Shown: piece by piece, positions 1 through 5,503 of the stretch | Position numbering within the stretch: the stretch's first letter is position 1 | Layout of the letters: each line of letters opens with the position of its first letter | DNA from: an uncultured bacterium | GTDB lineage: Bacteria; Chloroflexota; Anaerolineae; JACIWP01 | DNA length: 6,943 nucleotides | Assembly (NCBI GenBank): GCA_903872005.1 | Contig: CAIQJD010000772.1 | Span: forward strand, 1 to 6,943 | Reading direction: 5' to 3' | Made by a program: the position numbers and the translations under genes | The notes under the pieces: model-generated | Databases searched by the model: none | What the model was told of the DNA's origin: nothing | What the model saw: only the letters and a program-made list of their open reading frames with translations

Positions 1-1
1 A

Positions 2-397
2 GGAGTGCACCCACGCACATTGCGACTCTATGAGGCCGCCGGCCTCCTCAAACCAGCTCGGCGCCACAACCGCCGCCTCTACTCCAAGAGCGATCTTACA
101 TGGGCGCGCTGTATCCGCTTCTTGATCCACGAAAAAGGTCTTAACCAGGAAGGACTGCGCCGGCTCTTGGCGCAGACGCCGTGTTGGGAAATTCGTGGCT
201 GCTCGGAAGAATTGTCCCAACAGTGCATCGCACGACTGGATCGCGCCTGCCCATGCTGGGCGCACCCCGACAATCAGCGCCAGGACTGCAACGGCCATTG
301 CCACGAATGTGAAGTCTACATGAGCGCGCCGGCTCGCGTCTGCTCCGAACTGGAATTGCGCCAGGCCGAGTCCTATGGGCCTGACCTGCCAGTTTGA
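2..397 (+). CDS. MerR-family regulator with Cys-rich C-terminus (5' partial)
   Basis: The open frame enters from the left edge. Reading on from GVHPRTLRLYEAAGLLKP it shows the second helix and wing of a MerR winged-helix domain (R-x-LRLYE-x-AGLL-x-P, then RRLYSKSDL), so the first roughly 15-20 residues, including the helix-turn-helix start, lie outside the window. The GTG at 5-7 is an internal Val, not the start. MerR proteins bind spaced promoters as dimers, and their C-terminus senses a ligand. Here the C-terminal half is unusual: about nine cysteines in 54 residues, including CWEIRGC, CPCW and C-x3-C-x2-C. That suggests metal, Fe-S or thiol sensing (inference). The CW motifs recall small 'two-CW' cysteine domains, a resemblance I cannot test here. 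The next gene, a lipoyl-domain protein, starts 48 nt downstream with no clear promoter between, so co-transcription and autoregulation are likely. The family call is firm; the ligand is unknown. Confidence 0.88.
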   Translation, partial: GVHPRTLRLYEAAGLLKPARRHNRRLYSKSDLTWARCIRFLIHEKGLNQEGLRRLLAQTPCWEIRGCSEELSQQCIARLDRACPCWAHPDNQRQDCNGHCHECEVYMSAPARVCSELELRQAESYGPDLPV

Positions 398-445
398 CAA
401 CTGCGCCGAAACACAGTAGGATGGAGCGAGAAAGGAGCATCTGCC

Positions 446-868
446 ATGCAAGCCGATAAATACACCTTCCCCGATGACCTCCTCTACGACAAAGAACACA
501 ACTGGGCGCGCGTCGAAGGCAAGCAGGTCACACAAGGCTTGACCGATCTGGGCCAGAAGTTGGCCGGCGAAATCGTCTACGCCGAAGTCCCGCGACTTGG
601 CCGCGACGTCAAGATGGGCGAGCCATTTATGTCCATGGAATCCGGCAAATGGGTCGGCCGCGTCAAAGCGATCGTCAGCGGCAAGATCGTCGGCGTCAAT
701 CAGGAGATCGAATGGGAGAGCACCACGATCAATCATGATCCCTACGGCGCCGGCTGGCTCGTCAAGATCGAAATGTCCGACCCGGCCGAAGCCGGCAAGC
801 TCCTCAAAACCTCTGACGCTGCCCTGAGCGACTACATCGCCGGCGAACGCAAGAAGTACGGCAAATAG
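446..868 (+). CDS. GcvH-like lipoyl-domain protein (ESGK type)
   Basis: This 140-residue protein has the full glycine-cleavage H-protein layout: an N-terminal YDKEHNWARVEG strand pair, GLTDLGQKLAGEIVYAEVP (31-49), the lipoyl hairpin at about 60-85, then INHDPYGAGWLVKIEMSD (95-112). The likely lipoylated residue is Lys68 in MESGKWVG. Classical H proteins have ESVKAAS at this point, so the hairpin differs from true GcvH while the fold is kept. Such divergent H-like proteins are known as lipoate carriers outside glycine cleavage, for example the LbpA partners of Hdr-like sulfur oxidation. Whether this one belongs with them is inference. No gcvP or gcvT gene is in the window, which weakens a glycine-cleavage role. 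Start: ATG 446 with AAAGGAG at 431-437, 8 nt upstream. It lies between the MerR gene and the OsmC-like selenoprotein gene, apparently in one operon. Confidence 0.87.
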   Translation: MQADKYTFPDDLLYDKEHNWARVEGKQVTQGLTDLGQKLAGEIVYAEVPRLGRDVKMGEPFMSMESGKWVGRVKAIVSGKIVGVNQEIEWESTTINHDPYGAGWLVKIEMSDPAEAGKLLKTSDAALSDYIAGERKKYGK

Positions 869-938
869 GCGGCGCTGTGACGAACGCTACAACGTCTCTG
901 CCGCGTCATCTGCTGATTTGTCTGCGAGTCCGTATCTG

Positions 939-1370
939 ATGGAAGTAATCGCGTGGGGAACTCCCGATGGTCAGGCGCTCGTGCGCTTTGACGATCGGGA
1001 GTTTGTTATTGCTCGCCGTGATGCCACCGGACGAATGGAAATGCCCGGCCTCTGCCCCCTGGAAATGCTCCCGGTGGCCCTGGCCGCCTGAATGGTCCTC
1101 ACTATGGCCGCGGTCGCGGCCGCCAAACAGATGCAACCGGCCGGCTTTCGCGTCGCCATTCGCATGACGCCCTACACCCACGCCGGCAATGGGGCCGATA
1201 TCGCTACAGATATCGCGCTGGACGCTGCCTACTCAGAACGGGAACGCCGCATCCTCTTCAACACGGCGCGCACTTGTGAACTTCACCACATACTGCGCGG
1301 TCCCGTCCATTTCAGCGAGTCTCTTCAGGATTTGCCCAACACCCGCTCAACAGCCGCCAATAGGTCCTGA
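939..1370 (+). CDS. OsmC-like selenoprotein (in-frame TGA read as Sec51)
   Basis: Two short frames in the same phase, 939-1091 and 1092-1370, join across one TGA at 1089-1091 into a 143-residue OsmC/Ohr-like protein, the usual family length. Before the TGA: MEVIAWG, strands with VRFDDREFVIARRD, then PGLCPLEMLPVALAA. After it: MVLTMAAVAAAKQM, PAGFRVAIRM, and TARTCELHHILRGPV. In OsmC proteins the pattern is P-x-E-(M/L)-L...AAC followed by a long helix, and the C is the first redox cysteine. The TGA occupies exactly that position. The second cysteine is present at 113, 62 residues later, matching the usual spacing. OsmC/Ohr proteins reduce peroxides or handle reactive sulfur with this thiol pair, so a selenol would raise reactivity. 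A hairpin fitting a bacterial SECIS follows at once. Start ATG 939 has only a weak upstream signal; coupling to the lipoyl gene, which ends 70 nt earlier, is possible. The 3' end overlaps the convergent response-regulator gene by 46 bp. Alternative: nonsense mutation or sequencing error at a Cys codon. Confidence 0.8.
1089..1122 (+). promoter_or_regulatory. Candidate bacterial SECIS element with recoding UGA
   Basis: Immediately 3' of the in-frame TGA (1089-1091) the sequence GGCCGCGGTCGCGGCC (1106-1121) forms a perfect 6-bp GC stem, GGCCGC/GCGGCC, capped by the tetraloop GGTC (1112-1115). A T-G wobble (1105/1122) can extend it. Twenty nucleotides separate the TGA from the loop. Bacterial SECIS elements are read by SelB and place a short stem with an apical loop beginning with G, often GGU, about 16-37 nt after the UGA. 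The Escherichia coli fdhF element also has a GGUC apical loop at nearly this distance. No obvious bulged U is seen three bases before the loop as in fdhF, and the lower stem is poor, so the assignment rests on spacing, loop and codon position. Confidence 0.68.
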
Positions 1371-1711
1371 GGCCCAAACGGCTTCGTGACGTAGTCATTC
1401 ACTTTGGCAATGTGTAGGCCCAATACCTTGTCAATGGACTGCGCTTTTGCCGTCACCACAATCACGGGCGTTTTCTGCAAGCGCGGGTTGGCGCGCACCT
1501 GACGGAAAACCTCCCACCCATCCACATCCGGCATCATCAGGTCGAGCAAAATCAGATCGGGTGACTCGTTCTGCAATGCCTCCAGGCCGGCCTGCCCACC
1601 AATCGCGCCGATGACCCTGTAGCCCCGCCGTTCGAGGATGATGCGGATCAGCTCGATCATCTCCGGCTCATCCTCTACGCACAGGACGGTCTTCTTCGTT
1701 TCGTCAGCCAT
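1325..1711 (-). CDS. Stand-alone CheY-like response regulator receiver
   Basis: This is a 128-residue single-domain receiver with no output domain. The acidic pocket is VLCVEDEP (E13, D14), the phospho-acceptor is Asp57 in LILLDLMMPDVDGW, the switch Thr is T87 in VIVVTAK, and the conserved Lys-Pro is K110-P111 in YVTKPF. All key residues are intact, so it should be phosphorylated by a histidine kinase and act by protein contact rather than by binding DNA. No kinase is in the window. Start: ATG at 1711 preceded by GAGGTG (1716-1721) with 4 nt spacing. It lies 50 nt downstream of the butyrate kinase gene on the same strand and is probably in the same transcript. Its 3' end overlaps the OsmC-like selenoprotein gene, which runs in the opposite direction. 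The family is clear; the pathway is unknown. Confidence 0.95.
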   Translation of the reverse strand: MADETKKTVLCVEDEPEMIELIRIILERRGYRVIGAIGGQAGLEALQNESPDLILLDLMMPDVDGWEVFRQVRANPRLQKTPVIVVTAKAQSIDKVLGLHIAKVNDYVTKPFGPQDLLAAVERVLGKS

Positions 1712-1761
1712 CTTTCACCTCGCCCGACTCGCAACGCCGACCTCTGGCCGGCGCATGCCGG

Positions 1762-2838
1762 TCAATACTCTTTCGCTACTTCCTCGCCGCGCAACACACG
1801 CAGCGTGCCTTGCGCCAATGCCAGCATCTCGTCTTCGCCCGGGTACACCTTCACGGGCGCAATCCACGCGACGCGCTGCGTGATCCAATCCAGCAACACC
1901 TGCGAATAGGCCAGGCCGCCCGTAATGACAATCGCATCAATCTCCCCGCAGAGGACGGTAGACATCAAACCGATCTCTTTGGCAATCTGGTACGCCATCG
2001 CCTCATAGACGAGCCGCGCGTGGTCGTCGCCGGCCGCGATGCGGCGCTCCACCTCGCGCGCGTCGTTGACTCCCAGATGTGCCACCAAACCGCCCCGGCC
2101 GGCAATCTTCTTCGTCATCTCCGCGTAGGTATACTGGCCCGAATAGCACATGCGCGCCACATCGCCCACCGGCAGCCCGCCCGAGCGTTCCGGGCTGAAC
2201 GGGCCAGTGCCATCCAACGCCTGGTTGACATCAATCATACGCCCACGCCGCAAGGGACAGACGGAAATCCCGCCGCCCAGATGCACCATGATCAGGTTCA
2301 ATGCCGTGTACGGCCGGCCAAAATCCTGCGCCGCCCGCCGCGCTACCGCCTTGATGTTCAGCGCGTGCGACAGCGCCTTGCGCTCAATCTCCGGCAAGCC
2401 GGCGACTCGCGCCAGCGGCTCGAACTCATCCACACACACCGGGTCCACAATAAACGCCGGGACGCCGGCCAAGGTAGCTACTTCGTGCGCCAGGATGGCG
2501 CCCAGGTTGGACGCGTGCTCCCGTTCACCCGGCCGGCGCAAATCATCCAACATGCGCGCGTTCACCACGTAAGTCCCGCTCTCGATAGGGCGCAGCAACC
2601 CGCCTCGCCCGACCACGGCGTTCAGCGACTGCACCGGCGTCTGATGACGCTCCAACGCTCCAAGTACCGCGGCGCGCCGAAATTCGTACTGATCCGCGAT
2701 ACGCGCGCAACGCGCGATCTCCGCGGCATCGTGCGCCAGGGATTCGGTGAAGGCCGGCGTCTCCTCATCAAAGACCGCCAGCTTGGTCGAAGTCGAGCCG
2801 GGATTGATCGCCAGGGTTCGGAACACGGCAGCAACCAT
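1762..2838 (-). CDS. buk: Butyrate kinase (acetokinase family)
   Basis: This 358-residue protein is the normal length for butyrate kinase, a cytoplasmic enzyme that interconverts butyryl phosphate plus ADP with butyrate plus ATP. Family motifs of the ASKHA fold appear in order: INPGSTSTK (11-19) for phosphate binding, VVGRGG (75-80), VDPVCVDEFEP (131-141), LSHALNIKAVARRAA (156-170), VHLGGGISV (185-193), DGTGPFSPERSGGLP (209-223), IVITGGLA (303-310) and YPGEDEMLALAQG (332-344). Branched-chain or isobutyrate kinases share these, so substrate preference is not settled. No phosphotransbutyrylase gene is adjacent. Start: ATG at 2838 has only AAGG directly abutting it. A GTG at 2826, four codons in, would give MFRTLAINPGS, closer to the short N-terminus typical of the family, with the AAGG about 12 nt away; the start is uncertain between them. 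A weak promoter lies about 30 nt upstream. The receiver gene follows 50 nt downstream. Confidence 0.95.
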   Translation of the reverse strand: MVAAVFRTLAINPGSTSTKLAVFDEETPAFTESLAHDAAEIARCARIADQYEFRRAAVLGALERHQTPVQSLNAVVGRGGLLRPIESGTYVVNARMLDDLRRPGEREHASNLGAILAHEVATLAGVPAFIVDPVCVDEFEPLARVAGLPEIERKALSHALNIKAVARRAAQDFGRPYTALNLIMVHLGGGISVCPLRRGRMIDVNQALDGTGPFSPERSGGLPVGDVARMCYSGQYTYAEMTKKIAGRGGLVAHLGVNDAREVERRIAAGDDHARLVYEAMAYQIAKEIGLMSTVLCGEIDAIVITGGLAYSQVLLDWITQRVAWIAPVKVYPGEDEMLALAQGTLRVLRGEEVAKEY

Positions 2839-2864
2839 CCTTACGATAATTCACTACAGACTTG

Positions 2865-2893
2865 AGTGTACCACAAATACCATAGAGTGTCTA
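2865..2893 (-). promoter_or_regulatory. Candidate sigma-70-like promoter for butyrate kinase
   Basis: On the minus strand, TAGACA (2888-2893, five of six matches to TTGACA) is followed after 17 bp by TACACT (2865-2870, four of six matches to TATAAT). Transcription would begin about 20 nt before the ATG at 2838. Placement in the divergent gap and the ideal spacing support it; the -10 is weak. Confidence 0.4.
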
Positions 2894-2911
2894 GCCTCAC
2901 AACATACCCCT

Positions 2912-2967
2912 GTGTCCAACATTTGGTGCATCCCACTCAGTCAGACAAGCGCCGGCCGCTTGGACAC
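2912..2967. repeat. 8-bp inverted repeat in the divergent promoter region
   Basis: GTGTCCAA at 2912-2919 and its exact complement TTGGACAC at 2960-2967 flank 40 bp. The right arm covers the -35 box of the rightward promoter. The left arm also begins a small palindrome, CCAA-CAT-TTGG (2916-2926). This could be a pair of operator half-sites, but one pair of 8-mers is weak evidence. Confidence 0.3.
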
Positions 2968-2989
2968 TTTTGCCAATCTATCCTATAAT
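2961..2989 (+). promoter_or_regulatory. Sigma-70-like promoter for the M23 peptidase/lipoprotein pair
   Basis: TGGACA (2961-2966, five of six matches to the -35 consensus), a 17-bp spacer and a perfect TATAAT (2984-2989) lie in the AT-richer divergent gap. Transcription would start near 2996, giving a leader of roughly 60 nt before the peptidase ATG at 3055. This is the strongest promoter in the window. Confidence 0.72.
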
Positions 2990-3054
2990 GGCGCACGTCA
3001 CGTTTGTTGACAGAGTGCTATCCACATGCAAGAGGCAAAGGGGATCTTCTACGT

Positions 3055-3735
3055 ATGCGCTTCTACTTGCCTGTTGTCATGCTCCTGACCGCATTCCTGA
3101 CCACCGCCGCGACGCCGGCCCCAACGCCGCCCTTCCGTCTGCCTTTTGCCGTGCCGGCCGGCCCCGACACCTGGCTCGTCGGCCAAATGTACGGCAATAC
3201 TACCGGCGCCTATTTCCAACGCGCCGCGCTCTACCGCCTGGGACAAGGCATCCATTTCGGCATTGACTTCAACGCCCCCTGCGGCACGACCATCGTCGCC
3301 ATTGGCGACGGCGTCGTCCATGCCGTAGACGGCCCCTACGGCAGCGCCCCCCACAATCTCGTCATTGACCACCCCAATGGCTATTCGTCTCTCTACGGGC
3401 ATCTCCTGGAAGCGCCGAAACTCAAGCCCGGGCAGAACGTCAAAGCCGGCGAGCCGGTCGCCCTTTCCGGCGACATGTACGGCACCTGTCGCTCCGCGCC
3501 CCACCTCCATCTGGAAGTCCGCGATCTGACGCACCTGCGCGCCTACAACCCCGTCCCGCTCATAGACGCCGATTGGGACGCCTTGCTCCTCTACGGCGGG
3601 GGCGGCAATTCCTTTGAGCGTAACCTGGACGACCCCGACCAGTGGCAGTCCATCTTCGACCAGCCGGATATCCAGTTTGGCGGCCGGCTGCTCAACGACT
3701 TCACCAATCCCTGGCCCAAGGACACCCGCCGATGA
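3055..3735 (+). CDS. Secreted M23-family metallopeptidase
   Basis: This 226-residue protein has a short charged N-terminus and hydrophobic stretch (MRFYLPVVMLLTAFLTTA), then a Pro-rich segment, consistent with a Sec signal peptide or membrane anchor. The M23 (LytM/lysostaphin-type) zinc site is complete: His67 and Asp71 in HFGIDF, then His150 and His152 in APHLHLE, with His116 in SLYGHL nearby. M23 enzymes cut peptide cross-links of peptidoglycan or other Gly-rich peptides. The roughly 50 residues after the catalytic domain (about 175-226) show no domain I recognise. ATG 3055 was chosen because it gives a clean signal peptide and has AAAGGGG at 3037-3043; an upstream in-frame TTG at 3004 would add a polar 17-residue extension. 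A strong promoter precedes it. Its stop overlaps the next start (ATGA, 3732-3735), so the lipoprotein is translationally coupled. Confidence 0.93.
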   Translation: MRFYLPVVMLLTAFLTTAATPAPTPPFRLPFAVPAGPDTWLVGQMYGNTTGAYFQRAALYRLGQGIHFGIDFNAPCGTTIVAIGDGVVHAVDGPYGSAPHNLVIDHPNGYSSLYGHLLEAPKLKPGQNVKAGEPVALSGDMYGTCRSAPHLHLEVRDLTHLRAYNPVPLIDADWDALLLYGGGGNSFERNLDDPDQWQSIFDQPDIQFGGRLLNDFTNPWPKDTRR

Positions 3736-4973
3736 AGCGTCACGCTATCCTCATGCTCGCCGTCTGCCTGTTGGCGGCCGCCCTTTGCGCCGGCTGTCGC
3801 GCCCAATCGCCCGGCGCGGTCGCTGCAGTCCCATCGGCCGTCGCCTCGCCAACCCCGGCCGACACAGACACGGCCACGCCCGCGCCTACTGCCACACCCA
3901 TCCCGTCGCCGACCGCCACAGCGACCGTGACGCCAACGCCTACCGCCACCCATACCCCGTTGCCCACCGCCACACCGACGCCCATCCCACAACCCCGCCG
4001 GCTCACCGAAGCAGGCTGCTGCTTCGGCCCCTTCTTCCTGAATGGCGCGGTTGCCTTCCTGGACAAGCCGTCGGCCAAGACGCCGGCCGGCTTCTACGCC
4101 GTCCCGCTCCAGGGCGGAGCGCCCAGGCTCGTCGAATCCCGCCTGGGCAACTTCCTCTATCACGGCGCATACTTCACCTTCGAAGAAGATGAACGCACGA
4201 TCATCGAGCGCCGCAGCGACCAGACACGGCTGACCTTTCCGGCTCTGGAAAAAGTCGCCAGCCCTGGCGGCCTTTCCCTCTCCCCCGATGGGAAGCAGAT
4301 CAGTTGGAGCATACGCGATGCCGATGGCCCCTACGACCAGCGCATGACGCAACTGTGGCATGCGACGGCGACTCAAGCCGAAGGGCAGAAAGTCATGTCC
4401 CTCTTCGGCGGCGGCCTCAGCGCCTGGCTTTCCAATGAGCGTTGGCTCCTCAGCGGTCGTGATGCCGTTGCCGAAACCGACCGCACCCTGTTCGCCTATG
4501 ACCTAGTCTCCAAGCAGCGCCTGACCCTCTTCCAGGCCGGCAGCTTCCGCAACTTGGCCGTTTCGCCGGACGGCAAGTGGATTGCTTTCGTCGTCGCGTT
4601 CGACCCCAAGCCGGAACGCAATGGTCTCTGGCTCATCAGCGCCGACGGCAAGGAACAGATGAAGACCGATTTCTTCGGCGCGTTCGCCTGGCGCGACGCC
4701 GGCCATCTCCTGTATATCCCATACCAACAGGACGCCGAAAACCACGAAATATGGACGTTCAATGTCGCCAAGCGCCTCAACGTCCGACTGACCGATGCGA
4801 CCTTCACACGATTCAAGATCGCCCAGGGCGACTGGGCCATTGCCCCTGATGGCGCCGGCATTGTCTACGTCTCCGCCGACGATCTGAGCCTGCGCTGGCT
4901 GCCCCTGCCGGCCGATGATGCGCCATTGGAGCGCACAGGCAAGACGCGCGCCTGCGCCTGCGAAAAGTTGTGA
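3732..4973 (+). CDS. Lipoprotein with Thr/Pro linker and PD40/TolB-like propeller
   Basis: This 413-residue protein starts at ATG 3732 inside the stop of the M23 gene. Residues 1-21 form a lipoprotein-type signal (MKRH, hydrophobic core, then LCAGC), with Cys22 the likely lipidated residue; the -3 position is Cys rather than the usual Leu. Residues about 40-89 are a low-complexity Thr/Pro/Ala linker, as is common in surface proteins of Chloroflexota. The remainder looks like a beta-propeller of WD40-like PD40 repeats: LSLSPDGKQISWSI (181-194), NLAVSPDGKWIAFVV (275-289) and WAIAPDGAGIVYVS (368-381), with weaker blades between. Such propellers bind proteins or sugars in the envelope. The partner is unknown, but coupling with the peptidase suggests joint work at the cell wall (inference). 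It ends in a short Cys-containing tail (RACACEKL). Confidence 0.85.
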   Translation: MKRHAILMLAVCLLAAALCAGCRAQSPGAVAAVPSAVASPTPADTDTATPAPTATPIPSPTATATVTPTPTATHTPLPTATPTPIPQPRRLTEAGCCFGPFFLNGAVAFLDKPSAKTPAGFYAVPLQGGAPRLVESRLGNFLYHGAYFTFEEDERTIIERRSDQTRLTFPALEKVASPGGLSLSPDGKQISWSIRDADGPYDQRMTQLWHATATQAEGQKVMSLFGGGLSAWLSNERWLLSGRDAVAETDRTLFAYDLVSKQRLTLFQAGSFRNLAVSPDGKWIAFVVAFDPKPERNGLWLISADGKEQMKTDFFGAFAWRDAGHLLYIPYQQDAENHEIWTFNVAKRLNVRLTDATFTRFKIAQGDWAIAPDGAGIVYVSADDLSLRWLPLPADDAPLERTGKTRACACEKL

Positions 4974-5068
4974 GTCGCCATCGCGCAACCCTGCGCCAAC
5001 CGGCACGTATAGAGAGCGAACGGTCGCACGCACCTATTACGACGTGGAATTGAAAGGAGAATCAACTC

Positions 5069-5461
5069 ATGACGGAAAACGGCGCTCCCACTCCATCCTC
5101 GGTCGAGCCAGGCAATCAGTCACCCACCGGCCAATCACGACGCTCCTCCGGCGGCTGGATCATCGGCGTCATCCTGGTCATCCTTGGCCTCGTCTTCCTC
5201 GTCCAGAGCTTCACCACCGGCTTCACACTCCAAAACTGGTGGGCGCTATTCATCTTGATTCCGGCCCTGGGTTCGCTTGGCTCCGCCTGGAACATCTATC
5301 GCTCACAAGGGCGCTTCTCCCAGGCAGTGCGCGGCCCCCTCGTCGGCGGCCTGATCCTGCTCCTGGTCACAGCCATCTTCGTATTCAATCTGGACTGGGG
5401 CAAAGTCTGGCCGGCTTTCCTCATCATCGCCGGCGCCGGCATGCTCTTCAGCGCCCTATAG
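5069..5461 (+). CDS. Small four-helix membrane protein, LiaI/LiaF-like
   Basis: This 130-residue protein has a polar Ser/Pro/Gly-rich N-terminus (1-28), then four predicted membrane helices at about 29-47, 57-77, 89-108 and 112-130. The helix-pair pattern (GWIIGVILVILGLVFL, then WWALFILIPALGSL, and later VWPAFLIIAGAGMLF) resembles the transmembrane modules of LiaI/LiaF-type and DUF5668-like envelope-stress proteins, but the soluble LiaF C-terminal domain is absent. That resemblance is by eye only. Start: ATG 5069 with AAAGGAGA at 5053-5060, 8 nt upstream. The gap of 95 bp after the lipoprotein holds no clear terminator or promoter, so it may belong to the same transcript. No catalytic residues are visible. 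The function is unknown. Confidence 0.82.
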   Translation: MTENGAPTPSSVEPGNQSPTGQSRRSSGGWIIGVILVILGLVFLVQSFTTGFTLQNWWALFILIPALGSLGSAWNIYRSQGRFSQAVRGPLVGGLILLLVTAIFVFNLDWGKVWPAFLIIAGAGMLFSAL

Positions 5462-5503
5462 CCGGCATCAGTACCATCCGCTCTTCTCCTGAAGGGGCCG
5501 ATC

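Noticed and set aside
1092..1370. A separate 92-residue protein starting at the ATG directly after the TGA
   Set aside because: There is no Shine-Dalgarno of its own. It starts in the middle of the OsmC fold just after the catalytic position, and the preceding 50 codons in the same phase supply the missing N-terminal half.
1746..1763. GC-rich hairpin at the end of butyrate kinase as a terminator
   Set aside because: On the minus strand the stem has an A-C mismatch leaving 5 bp, and no T-run follows; it is mostly two GCCGG words facing each other.
1810..2865. Long open frame of 351 codons on the + strand
   Set aside because: It is the antisense shadow of butyrate kinase: Arg/His/Gln-rich, without recognisable motifs, while the minus strand carries the whole kinase.
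3004..3054. Upstream TTG start for the M23 peptidase
   Set aside because: It lies about 15 nt after the -10 box with no ribosome binding site and would put a polar extension before the signal peptide; ATG 3055 has AAAGGGG.
3642..3731. Upstream ATG extending the lipoprotein by 30 residues inside the M23 gene
   Set aside because: It would bury the signal peptide and lipobox; ATG 3732 gives a proper lipoprotein signal and an ATGA overlap.
3591..4376. Gly/Arg/Val-rich open frames on the minus strand across the Thr/Pro linker region
   Set aside because: They are the low-complexity antisense of the Thr/Pro codons, with no family motifs and no start signals.
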